From positions 1 through 58,323 of the IMG/VR virus record IMGVR_UViG_3300042301_004374: a stretch of DNA of 58,323 bases, one strand, 5' to 3'. The position numbers and the translations under genes were made by a program. This DNA comes from a virus. This document shows positions 25,981 to 36,683 of the stretch, piece by piece. Under the pieces are notes generated by a model. That model had not been told where the DNA came from, did not search any database, and was given only the letters and a program-made list of their open reading frames with translations. Each line of letters opens with the position of its first letter. The first letter of the stretch is position 1.

Positions 25981-26646
25981 ATGGCAACTCCAAACAAGGA
26001 TAAAACTCCACCAAAGAATGATGTTAAATTTTCAATATCATTGTCGGAAGAACAACGAGAAGCAAAAGCTCGGATAATTGAAACTCCTTTTAATTTTATA
26101 TTAGGACAAGCAGGATCAGGAAAAACATTGTTAGCAGTTCAAATTGCGTTGGACATGTTTTTTAAACGTAGAGTTAACAAAATAATCATAACAAGACCTA
26201 CCGTATCAAATGAAGATAACGGTTTTTTACCAGGATCATTAGCAGAAAAAATGGATCCATGGTTAGTTCCATTACGTAGCAATATGCGTAAAGTTTACAA
26301 CAAACCGGAAGTATTAGACAAAATGGAAAAGGAAGAAAACATTGAATTAGTTTCATTGGCACACTTCCGCGGACGTACATTTGACAATGCAATTTGTATT
26401 GTGGATGAATGTCAAAACTTAACAAAACAACAATTACAAATGGTATTATCTCGTTTAGGAAAAGATAGCATCATGATATTAACTGGTGATAAACATCAGA
26501 TTGATTTAAAATTTAAAAATGATTCGGCAATACATGATATTCCTAAAATTACGAAATCTCGTTTTGTGAATGAAATTATTTTAAAAGATAATCATCGACA
26601 CGAAGCGTTAACGGAGATATTGCGTCTCTTAAACGAATCATATTGA
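25981..26646 (+). CDS. phoH: PhoH-like ATPase
   Basis: 221 residues. Walker A G42-Q-A-G-S-G47-K48-T49, Walker B IVDECQN, the TRPTV element and the terminal TGDKHQIDL sensor block define a PhoH-family P-loop ATPase with near-complete domain length. The family is related to superfamily-1 helicases and is common in marine phages; its function there is unsettled, with RNA metabolism and phosphate stress both proposed. Here it sits between head and neck genes, not with nucleotide-metabolism genes. An AGGACTAGTT tract precedes the start. Confidence 0.92.
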   Translation: MATPNKDKTPPKNDVKFSISLSEEQREAKARIIETPFNFILGQAGSGKTLLAVQIALDMFFKRRVNKIIITRPTVSNEDNGFLPGSLAEKMDPWLVPLRSNMRKVYNKPEVLDKMEKEENIELVSLAHFRGRTFDNAICIVDECQNLTKQQLQMVLSRLGKDSIMILTGDKHQIDLKFKNDSAIHDIPKITKSRFVNEIILKDNHRHEALTEILRLLNESY

Positions 26647-26653
26647 TATTTAT
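26646..26653 (+). promoter_or_regulatory. ATATTTAT late-type element
   Basis: ATATTTATATAAAAA, 16 bases before the ATG at 26670, with GGAAACGGA between. Confidence 0.45.
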
Positions 26654-26669
26654 ATAAAAAGGAAACGGA

Positions 26670-27893
26670 ATGGACTATAGCATAGAAAAACCAATTTGGC
26701 CCGGGAGTTCATCATTTACAACTGGATCTACTCCATTTGGGTATTTCGATGCCGATCCCATGTTTCAACAACATGCAGATAAATTTGCAAAATTTGCAGC
26801 ACAGACAGTTGGATATCCAATTATGGATGTTGAACTTCAAGACATAAACTTTTATACAGCTTTCGAAGCTGCGGTAATTGAATATTCAAATCAAGTTAAT
26901 CAAGTTAATATCGTTAACAATTTACTTAATACAATGGGACTACAAACATCGTCATCATTGTTAGGTAGTGCAGGTTTAACGGGTAAACAAGTAGGAAATT
27001 CATTATCGTATATTGTTAAACTTAGCAAAGCATACGGAACTGAAGCAGAATCGGGTGGTACATTAAAATGGCATTCCGCATCATTTACTGTGGAATCGGG
27101 ACGTCAAAATTATAGCATTCGAGATGCAGTATCTGCATCATTGGGAATACCTTTAAGCAATACTAGTTCAATTGAAATACGTCGAGTGTTACATAATCCA
27201 CCTCCAGCAGTAATACGTTATTTTGACCCATTCGTTGGAACTGGTTTAGGTTCACAAGGACTTTTAGATGCATTCGACTTTGGTGGATTTTCGCCATCTG
27301 TAAATTTCATGATGATGCCATTACATGCAGATTTAATGAGATTACAGGCTATTGAATTCAACGATCAAATACGTAAATCACATTTTTCATTTGAAATACA
27401 TGGCGATGATTTACGCATTTATCCAGTACCAGGAACGCAAGGTACAATATCAACTGCATATTTTGGTACGGTTTGGTTTGAATTTTTATTTGAAGAACAA
27501 AAAAATACGGAAGCGTTGCTTTTTGGAAATTCTGCTGTTATGGAAAATGTTGTAAGTGATTCATCAAATATACCATATACATATCAACAGTACGGAACAA
27601 TCAATGATATGGGTCGTGCTTGGATTCTTCGATATGGTGTAGCATTGGTTAAAGAAATGCTAGGATATGTCCGAAACAAATATTCATCTGTACCGATACC
27701 AAACGGAGAAGTAACATTGAATGGTTCGGATTTAGTATCGCAAGGTCAATCAGAAAAAGAATCATTGGTTGCACAGCTTCGCGAATTTCTAGATAAATTA
27801 ACCAAAGAACAAATGTTAACTCGACAAAATGCAGAAGCAACACAAATGAATGAATTGTTGTCTAAAGCACCTTTAAGAATATATGTTGGATAA
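26670..27893 (+). CDS. Neck-region structural protein, gp13-like position
   Basis: 407 residues. The N-terminus (FFDADPMFQQHADKFAKFAA-like pattern) leads into a helical segment INFYTAFEAAVIEYSNQVNQV, then a beta-rich middle. Residues around 265-330 include SHFSFEIHGDDLRIYPVPG, and the helical C-terminus ends with LLSKAPLRIYVG. Directly followed by the gp14-like gene, it occupies the gp13 slot; head-closure function is inferred mostly from this order. SD tract AAGGAAACGG before the ATG. Confidence 0.6.
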   Translation: MDYSIEKPIWPGSSSFTTGSTPFGYFDADPMFQQHADKFAKFAAQTVGYPIMDVELQDINFYTAFEAAVIEYSNQVNQVNIVNNLLNTMGLQTSSSLLGSAGLTGKQVGNSLSYIVKLSKAYGTEAESGGTLKWHSASFTVESGRQNYSIRDAVSASLGIPLSNTSSIEIRRVLHNPPPAVIRYFDPFVGTGLGSQGLLDAFDFGGFSPSVNFMMMPLHADLMRLQAIEFNDQIRKSHFSFEIHGDDLRIYPVPGTQGTISTAYFGTVWFEFLFEEQKNTEALLFGNSAVMENVVSDSSNIPYTYQQYGTINDMGRAWILRYGVALVKEMLGYVRNKYSSVPIPNGEVTLNGSDLVSQGQSEKESLVAQLREFLDKLTKEQMLTRQNAEATQMNELLSKAPLRIYVG

Positions 27894-27904
27894 GGAGATA
27901 GTAT

Positions 27905-28426
27905 ATGGCACTTTTTGGAGGCAGACGAGATGCAAAATTTTTAGCAGCAATTAATTCTGAATTAATTAATTCAATTGTAGATACGGAAATTGAATATTTT
28001 AAAATTCAAATTGAACAAAGCAATGCTAATTTGTATGGAGAATCGGAACGCAAAGCATATTACGATTCCATATTAATACCATGTTTAATTACAAAAGACG
28101 ATAAAACTTCGACGATGGATGATTATGGACATACCTATAATCGTACAGCAAAATTTGCATTGTCTCGAGATTTATTGGAAACCATAACATTGTATCCGGA
28201 AGTTGGAGATATTATATTGTGGGACAATGAATATTTTGAAATTGACAACGTTGATGCAAATCAATATTTTACGGGCAAAAATCCAGAAACATGGCCAAAT
28301 GGTTCAAGTCACGGATACAGTGTGTCAATCGTTGTAGATGCGCATGTAACGCGCCAAACTCCAACCGGCATACGAGACATTCGTCGAGGTGGAAACAACA
28401 ATTTACCAGCATATAAAGGACTTTGA
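27905..28426 (+). CDS. Neck protein (gp14-type)
   Basis: 173 residues. YPEVGDIILWDNEYFEIDNV, then the NQYFTGKNPE and GYSVSIVVDAHVTR segments correspond to the conserved core of T4-like gp14 neck proteins, which close the filled head together with gp13. The N-terminus (FGGRRDAKFLAAINSELIN) also fits. It is shorter than T4 gp14 (256). A strong AAGGAGATAG tract precedes the ATG. Its stop overlaps the next start as TGATG. Confidence 0.72.
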   Translation: MALFGGRRDAKFLAAINSELINSIVDTEIEYFKIQIEQSNANLYGESERKAYYDSILIPCLITKDDKTSTMDDYGHTYNRTAKFALSRDLLETITLYPEVGDIILWDNEYFEIDNVDANQYFTGKNPETWPNGSSHGYSVSIVVDAHVTRQTPTGIRDIRRGGNNNLPAYKGL

Positions 28427-29625
28427 TGCCTAAAGAAAATAAAAATAATATAGATCGTAGAACGAATAAACCAAATCCTCGCAATTCAGAAGGAGGATTA
28501 TTCAACGATCCTACATTCAATAGAGCCAACGAAGTACGACGAGATGACGATGTCATTCGTTCAAAACAACGTACTATATATGATATTGATTATGCTGTAA
28601 AATATTTTATTGATTCGGAAATACAACCACAAATTAGAACAGACCAAACGTTGATCAATGTTCCGGTAATTTTTGCTAACGGAGAAAAAGCTGATAACGT
28701 ACGACGTTTAGGATATTTGCGTGATGAAAAAGGCAAATTGCAATCTCCATTAATCATGTTGAAACGCAATTCAGTTCAAGAACGAGATAACAACAAAACA
28801 TTGGATGTTAATCGTCAATATCCAGGAAATCATTTTATTCATAAACAACACTACAATAAACGCAATCGTTATGAAGATTTATTATTTCCAATGCCAAAAT
28901 CAGAACCAGCTGGCTCTCAAGAAATATTTGTAATTGATATTCCTAAATATGTAACATTGGAATATGAAATGTTGTTATGGTGTGATTTTTCTACACAAAT
29001 GAATGATTTAATTGACCAAATTTTACCATACAATCGTTACGGTTGGGGAAATGAAGGAAATAAATTTCATGTTTCTATGGGAAGCGTTGCATTTGAAACT
29101 GTGAATACTGTTGGAGAAGATCGACTTGTTCGTGCAACGATACCGCTTACTGTATTAGGTACATTGTTAGCTGCACAAGAAACTAGAAAAGATACGATAC
29201 GTAAAATGTATTCCATTAAAAAAGTTTCATTTGATGTTACAGTTACCGAAGAAATATTTAATACTACACGCGTTCCATATGAACTATTACAAAGTAATGT
29301 TGGAAATATCGTAACAGGTAATACCGTAATACAAATAACTCCGGAAATTATGAATTATTTAATAAATTTAACAGAAAAACAAGCTACATATTCAAATGCA
29401 ACAACGATTACGGTAACAGCTACTGCCGCAATTAATCCAGTTACATATGTAGTTGCAACAAAAAATGAATTTGATGTTTATATAAACGGACAATATATCG
29501 ATAAAGCAGTATATACTTGGACGCCTAGCGATGCAGCATCACAAACAATTACGTTTAATACCAGTGCATTGGGATATAATATAGAATCTACCGATGTAAT
29601 AATTATTAAAGGAAGATGGGCATAA
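28426..29625 (+). CDS. Tail terminator/completion protein, gp15-like
   Basis: 399 residues from ATG 28426, which overlaps the previous stop (TGATG); an upstream TTG is less likely. Two blocks resemble gp15-type tail completion proteins: LINVPVIFANGEKADNVRRL with a following LIMLKRNSV, and the VTLEYEMLLWCDFSTQMNDL segment leading to LIDQILPYNRYGW. The C-terminal 100 residues (about 300-399) form an extra beta-rich, Ig-like domain not needed for the fold. It would cap tube and sheath at the head-proximal end. Order gp13, gp14, gp15 matches T4. Similarity is moderate. Confidence 0.55.
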   Translation: MPKENKNNIDRRTNKPNPRNSEGGLFNDPTFNRANEVRRDDDVIRSKQRTIYDIDYAVKYFIDSEIQPQIRTDQTLINVPVIFANGEKADNVRRLGYLRDEKGKLQSPLIMLKRNSVQERDNNKTLDVNRQYPGNHFIHKQHYNKRNRYEDLLFPMPKSEPAGSQEIFVIDIPKYVTLEYEMLLWCDFSTQMNDLIDQILPYNRYGWGNEGNKFHVSMGSVAFETVNTVGEDRLVRATIPLTVLGTLLAAQETRKDTIRKMYSIKKVSFDVTVTEEIFNTTRVPYELLQSNVGNIVTGNTVIQITPEIMNYLINLTEKQATYSNATTITVTATAAINPVTYVVATKNEFDVYINGQYIDKAVYTWTPSDAASQTITFNTSALGYNIESTDVIIIKGRWA

Positions 29626-32600
29626 TGAGACAATTTAAACCGGGACAATTACAAACAGGATCTATTTATCCGATAAGCGCTAGTTATGCGTTAACGGCTT
29701 CATATGTTTCTGGAAGCGTAAGTATCGATACTGGCTCTCTTGTTACCACTGCATCATTCTTCGCGTATACTGCTAGTCAATCACTTGTAAGCCAATCATT
29801 TGATTCTAGGATAAATTCCCTAACGGGTAGTATCAACACACTTACAAGCAGTTACAATAGCTTTACTAGTAGTTATACAACGGGTTCGTTTACCGGAAGT
29901 TTTACGGGAACATTAAATGGCACCGCATCGTGGGCAACAAATTCAGTAACTGCTTCATTCATAACTGCATCAAACGTAATAGGTACTGTAACTAGTGCTT
30001 CATATGCTATATCAGCATCACATCTAATAGGAGGTGTAACAATTGACACCGGTTCATTTGCGACCACCGGATCTAATATATTCATTGGCGATCAAACTAT
30101 TTCAGGTTCAGTAACAGTAACAGGATCTGGAGTAAATTTAGAAACAGATTCATTTACTATTCATAGTCCTGCAGTAAATACAAATTTATTAGCAGCTAGT
30201 AATACCAAAGGCGTTACAATCTCGGATACATCTGATGTTGAATCAATCGATGCTGAAAATAGACAGTTATCAGATGAAAATGGAAGTTCTGCTATATTAT
30301 GGGATACTCAAAGAACTTTAAACTCAACTAACGGTACGGTATTAGATTGGGAGACTCAATTATTAAAAGATTATAATGGAAAACAATCAGCTGATTGGCA
30401 TACTAGATATTTAAAAGATACCGGTGAACTTACTTCAATTGATTGGAATAATAGACAGTTACTAAATTCTAACAGTAATGTAATTGTAGATTGGGGACTA
30501 GGTACATTTTCGGGAACCGCAGATACGGCATCATTTGTAACTGCATCAAACGTAGTAGGTACCGTAACTAGTGCTTCATATGCCGAGTCAGCATCACATT
30601 TAATTGGTGGTACTGGTTCATTTGTTACTACCGCATCATTCAATGCATTTACTGCATCATATACAACGGGTAGTTTTACAGGATCGTTTACAGGAACATT
30701 AAATGGAACTGCATCATGGGCAACAAATTCGGTAACTGCTTCATTCGTAACCGCATCAAATGTATATGGAATAGTTGCAAGTGCATCATATGCAGAAACG
30801 GCATCATATGTACAAAATGCTCAAACTGCGTCATATGTTTTACAAGCTGTCAGTGCATCATATGCAAACACCGCATCTTATGTAACCCCATTATCTCAAC
30901 AAATTATACTATCGGGTAGCTTAAAACTAGACCCAACACAAGACCCGGACCCAACCGGCTTAGATTTAGATTCAACTGTTTTATTTCAAAGTAGCTCCAA
31001 TACGGCATTAGGATATGATTTATATGTTCGACAAAATGGAAATCTTGTAAAATGGAAATGGATTGAAGGTATTCTAGAAACTGGATTATTGTATGGTGGT
31101 GTTGTTACATATAGTGGAAGCGATGTGTTTGTTTCCCCTGGTAGTGGTATCATAGCAGATCACAACGCAACAACAGGTTCAGAAGTTTCTCCTATGATTG
31201 AATATGTTACCTGGAATGCAATTACACAAAGTATAACAAACATTGCAACCCAACAAGTAACTTATTTATACATTGATAATACCGGAACTTTACAACAACA
31301 ATCAACTAGATTTACATCACAACAATACCACGATTATATACCATTAGGGGCAGTAGGTCATTTTGACTACACACATGTATCTGCATTTGGCGGATCTGTA
31401 AAAACAGCATATGATCAAATATCACAAATATCAAATTTCTTAGATGCATTTGGTCCATTAAAGATGTCAGGATATGGATTAACCGGTCAACCGGGTAGTT
31501 TAAGATTATCAGTAGGATCTGGTACTTCTTTTATCCATGGAGGATTTTATCAAAACAATCCAGAGTTTCCATCTCAAACAACAACATCAACACAAGCAAC
31601 TGCTAGCATGGTCCGGGTTCAAAGATCTGGTTCTGTTATTACCTTTGATACGAATAACGGAAATTTATACACAGTTGTTGATCCTACAAAATATGATGAA
31701 ACTGGCGATGGTACATTAGCTAATATGGGTGCTGGTAACTGGTCAATTCAACGGGTATTTACGGATCCAAAAACTGGAGTATTATATGTTTACTATGGTC
31801 AAGCCAAATATACATCTTTATTAAATGCACTTCAATATTTACCAACAGATCCATTTACAGAAGGCGATACTTTTGATTTTACAACATTTGTAGGTTATCT
31901 AGTATTAAAAGGAAATGCATCTGATATAACTGACACTGCCGCTAATTCTATATTAAACGGAGGTTTATTTAGAGGTAGTGGACAAGGTAGTGGAGGTGGA
32001 ATAGCATTAAGTAATTTAGATGACTTAACGGATGTTTCTATTGTAAGTCCTACAAATGGACAAGCATTAATATATGATGACGATATTTGGAAAAATGGAA
32101 CTCCAAAAACCGCAGAAACTGCATCATTCGTAACTGCATCAAACGTTGTTGGAACGGTAACATCTGCATCATATGCAGTCTCTGCTAGCTTTTTGCAAGG
32201 ATTGGATTTAGGATTATACACTACAACGTCATCATTCAATTCATTTACTAGTTCGATACAAGGACAAGTCAATTCATTAACTGCAGCAACTTCAAGCTAC
32301 ATGTTAACAAGTGCCACTGCATCAATGTTAGCTCCATATGTATTAACTTCGCAAACGGCTTCAATGACGGTGTTAAGTGCATCATTTGCAAACACTGCAT
32401 CATTTGTTACAGCATCAAATGTGGTAGGAACGGTGGTGTCGGCATCATATGCATTAACGGCATCATATGCAATGAACGGCGGCGGCGGAGCAGGAACAAC
32501 TTACATTCGTAGAAGTGATTATACATCATCATTAGATCCAAATGTAAATTACCTATATCTAGGAGATGCTGAAGCTGGATCATCAGAATCTGCCAACGTT

Positions 32601-32702
32601 TGGGATATTTCGCGATTATCAATTTCATCATCGGGCGCAACTTTAACTCAAACAACCTCAAGTGCAGCTTGGACGGATAGATACACTGTTACATATTTAT
32701 AA
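29625..32702 (+). CDS. Repeat-rich tail fibre protein (SASYA repeats)
   Basis: 1025 residues from ATG 29625 (TAATG overlap with the previous stop, AAGGAAG tract upstream); an ATG at 29616 adds three residues. Most of residues 10-430 and 820-990 consist of short TASYA/SASYA/TASF units, and a 19-residue unit of the form A-S-F-x-T-A-S-N-V-x-G-x-V-x-S-A-S-Y-A occurs five times. Such regions form extended trimeric shafts. The middle (about 440-810) is non-repetitive and probably globular, and the last 60 residues form a separate tip domain (YIRRSDYTSSLDPNVNYLYLG). Likely a receptor-binding or connecting fibre followed by four related adhesin genes. Confidence 0.75.
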   Translation: MRQFKPGQLQTGSIYPISASYALTASYVSGSVSIDTGSLVTTASFFAYTASQSLVSQSFDSRINSLTGSINTLTSSYNSFTSSYTTGSFTGSFTGTLNGTASWATNSVTASFITASNVIGTVTSASYAISASHLIGGVTIDTGSFATTGSNIFIGDQTISGSVTVTGSGVNLETDSFTIHSPAVNTNLLAASNTKGVTISDTSDVESIDAENRQLSDENGSSAILWDTQRTLNSTNGTVLDWETQLLKDYNGKQSADWHTRYLKDTGELTSIDWNNRQLLNSNSNVIVDWGLGTFSGTADTASFVTASNVVGTVTSASYAESASHLIGGTGSFVTTASFNAFTASYTTGSFTGSFTGTLNGTASWATNSVTASFVTASNVYGIVASASYAETASYVQNAQTASYVLQAVSASYANTASYVTPLSQQIILSGSLKLDPTQDPDPTGLDLDSTVLFQSSSNTALGYDLYVRQNGNLVKWKWIEGILETGLLYGGVVTYSGSDVFVSPGSGIIADHNATTGSEVSPMIEYVTWNAITQSITNIATQQVTYLYIDNTGTLQQQSTRFTSQQYHDYIPLGAVGHFDYTHVSAFGGSVKTAYDQISQISNFLDAFGPLKMSGYGLTGQPGSLRLSVGSGTSFIHGGFYQNNPEFPSQTTTSTQATASMVRVQRSGSVITFDTNNGNLYTVVDPTKYDETGDGTLANMGAGNWSIQRVFTDPKTGVLYVYYGQAKYTSLLNALQYLPTDPFTEGDTFDFTTFVGYLVLKGNASDITDTAANSILNGGLFRGSGQGSGGGIALSNLDDLTDVSIVSPTNGQALIYDDDIWKNGTPKTAETASFVTASNVVGTVTSASYAVSASFLQGLDLGLYTTTSSFNSFTSSIQGQVNSLTAATSSYMLTSATASMLAPYVLTSQTASMTVLSASFANTASFVTASNVVGTVVSASYALTASYAMNGGGGAGTTYIRRSDYTSSLDPNVNYLYLGDAEAGSSESANVWDISRLSISSSGATLTQTTSSAAWTDRYTVTYL
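29875..30007 (+). repeat. Imperfect direct repeat in fibre gene, copy 1
   Basis: About 130 bases encoding TTGSFTGSFTGTLNGTASWA and the following T-A-S-N-V unit; a close copy lies at 30661. Differences are mostly synonymous, so the protein repeat is under selection while DNA identity decays. Confidence 0.7.
30661..30793 (+). repeat. Imperfect direct repeat in fibre gene, copy 2
   Basis: Second copy of the unit at 29875, offset by 786 bases. Further short copies of the T-A-S-N-V unit lie near 30530, 32121 and 32397. Confidence 0.7.
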
Positions 32703-32716
32703 TAAAGGAACACGTT

Positions 32717-33007
32717 ATGCCAATACAATCCGTAAACCCAATCGTAGTAGATGGAATTGAATATCCATACTATACAGTAAATTTATCGATATCTCCTTTA
32801 ATCAAATCCACGGAAATAGGAGCTAGTGTTGCAATGCGACTAACTCCATATCGAGAATTGGATGGTGGAGTACCTGATACGTTATCGGGTCATGATCGTC
32901 CTGTGGTTTATTTAGATGTATTTGCATCTGAAGATATGCCTGCTGAAACGGCAGCATATAATATATTAACAGTTATACAACAATTCATAATAGAAAAAGG
33001 ACTATAA
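32717..33007 (+). CDS. Small tail-associated protein
   Basis: 96 residues, not recognised. Beta-strand-like N-terminus (IEYPYYTVNLSISPLI) and a C-terminal helix (AAYNILTVIQQFIIEKGL). An AAAGGAACACG tract precedes the ATG and the stop is directly followed by the ATG of the first tandem adhesin, so the two are co-translated. It may be a fibre chaperone or small connector. Confidence 0.55.
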   Translation: MPIQSVNPIVVDGIEYPYYTVNLSISPLIKSTEIGASVAMRLTPYRELDGGVPDTLSGHDRPVVYLDVFASEDMPAETAAYNILTVIQQFIIEKGL

Positions 33008-34273
33008 ATGCCAAATAGATGGCCCATATCTTCTGGTAATTGGAGTACAGCTTCAATTTGGAGTGGTAGTATAATACCTACTGCATCTGATGATGTATTT
33101 GCAAATGGGCAAACGGTTAATATAGATACAAATATTACCGTTATAAGTCTTCGCAATTCATCAACAGGAAGTGTTGTAGCTAATGGTACTTTTTATTTGA
33201 ATGATAACGTCATTGTTACCGCAAATGTTATATTACCTACTACTGGAATCAATACTGATACAATACAAATTACCGGATCTAACTCAGCTACTATAATAGG
33301 AAATTTAACTGGCGGACAACGTAGAGCATTAACATTATCTGATAATTCTAATATTTCCATAATAGGAACCGTAACCGCAGGTGCTGGAGCATCATTCAAT
33401 GGAATATCCCACAACTCAACAGGAAACCTAATAATATCAGGAAGTATTATCGGACCTACTACTCAACAATCATCTGGAGTAGTGCAAATAAACACCGGTA
33501 ATATATATGTAACTGGAAGTATATACGGCAGAACAACTGCAGCTGGAGTTGGCGGCGGAATTAGTTCAACTAGTACAGGAAATATATTTGTTAATGGATC
33601 AATTACTGGTTCATTTAATGCAACATCATATGGAATATTAAAAACAGTGGCAGGAAATATTGAAGTAAATGGAAACTGTCTTTCCTTAACAGGCTCTGCA
33701 ATTAGCCATACTTCAACCGGAACAATATTAATCTCAGGTAGTTTAACTGCAGTTTCATCACCCGTAATCTCACTAACAGGAAACTCAATCCTTCAAGTAA
33801 TAGGACCAATCTCCTCTAGTACAACTGCAGTAGGTGTCTCCTCAACATCAACTACAGCAACTAACATATTTTCTGGACCATTCTATAATACCGGATCATT
33901 TAATGCAGTATATGCATATCGTATGCAAATTATAGAACCCACTTCAACAACATGGCGATTCGATACAGATACAGGTGGTTCAAAAATACTTTACACTTCA
34001 AATCAATTACCTGGAGTACCTCAACAAAACAATGTACGACAAGGAATACAATATAATTTTGGATTAACTGGATCTTTAAAGATGCCAGATCCAACTGTTG
34101 TTAAATCGGGAGTAGCAGTAGATAACACTACTGGTTCTGCCATATTTACACCACAAGACATGTTTAACGTATTAACCCAAGATATAACACAAACAGGAAG
34201 TTTAGGATCAACGTTGAAAAACGCTGCTACTGTACAAACTACTGCTGCAACTATATCTGCATTTAAAGTTTAA
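33008..34273 (+). CDS. Tandem beta-helix adhesin paralogue 1
   Basis: 421 residues. N-terminal G8-like block: GNWSTASIWSG, then IPTASDD and NGQTVNIDTNITV. Residues about 80-290 are stacked NITGSI/ISGSI-type rungs suggesting a right-handed beta-helix. The C-terminal domain (GVAVDNTTGSA ... LGSTLKNAATVQTTAATI) is shared with the next three proteins. No catalytic residues recognised; a receptor or glycan-binding tail protein is inferred. Confidence 0.7.
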   Translation: MPNRWPISSGNWSTASIWSGSIIPTASDDVFANGQTVNIDTNITVISLRNSSTGSVVANGTFYLNDNVIVTANVILPTTGINTDTIQITGSNSATIIGNLTGGQRRALTLSDNSNISIIGTVTAGAGASFNGISHNSTGNLIISGSIIGPTTQQSSGVVQINTGNIYVTGSIYGRTTAAGVGGGISSTSTGNIFVNGSITGSFNATSYGILKTVAGNIEVNGNCLSLTGSAISHTSTGTILISGSLTAVSSPVISLTGNSILQVIGPISSSTTAVGVSSTSTTATNIFSGPFYNTGSFNAVYAYRMQIIEPTSTTWRFDTDTGGSKILYTSNQLPGVPQQNNVRQGIQYNFGLTGSLKMPDPTVVKSGVAVDNTTGSAIFTPQDMFNVLTQDITQTGSLGSTLKNAATVQTTAATISAFKV

Positions 34274-34276
34274 AAT

Positions 34277-35569
34277 ATGGCAAACGTATACGCAGTAAAA
34301 AATGGAAATTGGTCTGATACAACGGTATGGAATACTGGAGCACTACCTACTACTGCAGACGATGTATATCCAAATAATTTTACCGTAACGGTTAATCAAA
34401 ATATTACCGTACTTAGCTTACGAAATGGCGCATCATCTCCAATTGTTGCTGGCGGAACATTTGCCTTAGCAAATGGTATCATGGTAACGGTAACAGCTGA
34501 TATAGGATTTAACCCAGCAGCTGGTACATTAACTAGAATAACGGGATCTGATTCAGCAACAATTAATGGAAATATTGGCGGTGATCTTGCTGGCACTTCG
34601 TTATTAATAAGTCAATCTGCTAATATAACAATATCAGGATCTGTTACAGGAAATACTAGTACTGGTGCTAATTCCATAACCCACGCATCTTCTGGTATTT
34701 TAATTATTACAGGAAGTGTAAGAGGTGGTAGGGGAACAAACACCCATGGTATAAGTAATACTAGTTCCGGATCTATATATGTAACAGGCTCAGTAACTGG
34801 AGGCTCGGCGTTAACGGCGCTAGGTATTAACAATGTAGGGGCTAACAGTACTACTATTATAATAGGAAACGTATCAAGTGGCATCGGATCCGGAGCGAAT
34901 GGTATAGCACAATTTGGATCCAATTCAATATTAAATATAACCGGTAGCGTAATTGCAAATGTCGCACCAGCTATACAAGCCAATTCTGCAGGTTGTTCCA
35001 TTTACATTTCAGGAAGCGTAGTAGGAGGACGAACTGATACTGTCGGTGCGGTATATAAAACAACAACAGGTATTTTACAAATAATAGGACCTATAACAGC
35101 TGGACAAGTCGCACCGGGAGTTGTAACGAATGCAAATCCTTCTCCAATATATTTAACCGGTCCTTTCTACAATACTAATAATCGCAATGCAGTATATGCT
35201 CCAATCATTCAACTTATCTCGGGTTCAACACCAACATGGACATTTGATACGGAAACGGTATTAGAACAACGAACACTTTACCCACTAAATTACCCCGGTA
35301 ATTTTCCTGCTACAAACAATGTACGTCAAGGCGTAACATTTGGAGATACGGGACAATTTTCAGGTACCATTGCAATGCCAAACGCATCTGACGTATTTAA
35401 AGGAGTCCCAATCAACAATACTACGGGTTCTGCATCATTTGATACTCAAAGTGTATGGAGCGTTGCAACAAGCAGTTTAACGTCATCTAATAGTGTTGGA
35501 GCACGGTTAAGCAATACTGCGACAGTTTCAACAGATGCCAATTTAATAACTTCAAACGGAACAATATAA
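34277..35569 (+). CDS. Tandem beta-helix adhesin paralogue 2
   Basis: 430 residues with the same plan as its neighbours: [21 protein letters not shown] at the N-terminus, Thr/Ser/Gly/Asn-rich rungs in the middle, and the C-terminal block [11 protein letters not shown] ... [16 protein letters not shown]. The middle part differs strongly from paralogue 1, as expected where receptor specificity varies. Starts three bases after the previous stop. Confidence 0.7.
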   Translation: MANVYAVKNGNWSDTTVWNTGALPTTADDVYPNNFTVTVNQNITVLSLRNGASSPIVAGGTFALANGIMVTVTADIGFNPAAGTLTRITGSDSATINGNIGGDLAGTSLLISQSANITISGSVTGNTSTGANSITHASSGILIITGSVRGGRGTNTHGISNTSSGSIYVTGSVTGGSALTALGINNVGANSTTIIIGNVSSGIGSGANGIAQFGSNSILNITGSVIANVAPAIQANSAGCSIYISGSVVGGRTDTVGAVYKTTTGILQIIGPITAGQVAPGVVTNANPSPIYLTGPFYNTNNRNAVYAPIIQLISGSTPTWTFDTETVLEQRTLYPLNYPGNFPATNNVRQGVTFGDTGQFSGTIAMPNASDVFKGVPINNTTGSASFDTQSVWSVATSSLTSSNSVGARLSNTATVSTDANLITSNGTI

Positions 35570-35570
35570 C

Positions 35571-36680
35571 ATGGCAACTATAACAAGTGCAGCAACAGGA
35601 AATTGGTCAGCAACAGGAACTTGGGTAGGTAGTGTAGTTCCTACTGCTGCAGATGACGTTGTAATTGCAGCTAATCATACAGTAACATTGAATGTGGATG
35701 CTACAATTATATCATTAACAGGAGCTGCAAATGCTACCAGCAACGTAACTATTTCTACTAGTAGGACCTTAACATGTACTGCAACAAATGGTATAGTAGC
35801 TAAATCTGTTACAGGTGGATTAGGATTGGTTAGAATAACGGGAGTCGGAACAACAGTAAATATAAATTCAAATTTAAGAAGTTCACTTACCGGTGGATCA
35901 TCTACATATGCTGTATCTGTAAACAGTGTATGTACAGTAAATATTGTAGGAGAATTATCAAATCCATTTAATAATGGTGGAAATAATGCCGCATTAAATA
36001 TCGGTGCTGCTGCAACAGTAAATATAACAGGAAACTGCTTTGGTGGAAGTGCTCCGAGTGGAACAGCAATTGCTGCTGCTATACTTGCCAATTCTTCGTG
36101 CATTTTAAATATACTAGGTAATGTAACGGGTGGTTCATCTACTATATTTGCCGCAGGAATTGTAAACCAAACATCTGCGTGTACTATGAACATAACAGGA
36201 TCATGTACATCTATAATTGCACCTGCTATAACATCAACCTTAACTACATCAACATTACGAGTAAAAGGTCCATTAATTTCTCAAAACAACATCAACGCAG
36301 TATTTTCACCTAAAATTCAACTTTTTTCAACTTCAACACCGTATTACGAAATACAATCTGATACTTTTGGTCGCGATATATTTTTATATGATGCATCATA
36401 TACATCAAGTTTACCTGCACAATCCAATGTACGAAGCGGGAGTATATATGGCGGTTCAAACGAATTTTCCGGTTCCATGATAATACCAACAGCATCAGAT
36501 GTACGTTACGGAGTCCCGGTAGATACAACAACTGGCTCTGCTACAAACATAACACATCAAGAAATATTTGATTACGTTATAACTTCATTAACCGGATCAA
36601 ATACAATTGGAGAACGTTTAAAATCAATTTCAACAGTACAAACCACAGCAGCAATAGTTGCTGCTTTTAAAGGAAAATAA
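35571..36680 (+). CDS. Tandem beta-helix adhesin paralogue 3
   Basis: 369 residues, the shortest of the four. N-terminal [20 protein letters not shown]; middle with repeated VNITG/MNITGSC rungs and several cysteines unusual for the family; C-terminal [11 protein letters not shown] ... [19 protein letters not shown]. One base separates it from the previous stop. The cysteine-bearing rungs set it apart from its sisters. Confidence 0.7.
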   Translation: MATITSAATGNWSATGTWVGSVVPTAADDVVIAANHTVTLNVDATIISLTGAANATSNVTISTSRTLTCTATNGIVAKSVTGGLGLVRITGVGTTVNINSNLRSSLTGGSSTYAVSVNSVCTVNIVGELSNPFNNGGNNAALNIGAAATVNITGNCFGGSAPSGTAIAAAILANSSCILNILGNVTGGSSTIFAAGIVNQTSACTMNITGSCTSIIAPAITSTLTTSTLRVKGPLISQNNINAVFSPKIQLFSTSTPYYEIQSDTFGRDIFLYDASYTSSLPAQSNVRSGSIYGGSNEFSGSMIIPTASDVRYGVPVDTTTGSATNITHQEIFDYVITSLTGSNTIGERLKSISTVQTTAAIVAAFKGK

Positions 36681-36683
36681 CAT

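Noticed and set aside
29625-32702. Repeats in the fibre gene considered as a CRISPR array or diversity-generating retroelement target
   Set aside because: Repeats are in-frame, variable in length and coding; no unique spacers of constant size, no reverse transcriptase and no template repeat were seen.
34612-36193. Long minus-strand open frames opposite the tandem adhesins and fibre gene
   Set aside because: Their composition is the mirror of Thr/Ser/Gly/Asn-rich coding on the + strand (Val/Pro/Ile-rich), they lack ribosome-binding sites, and the + frames have clear paralogy and packed gene order.
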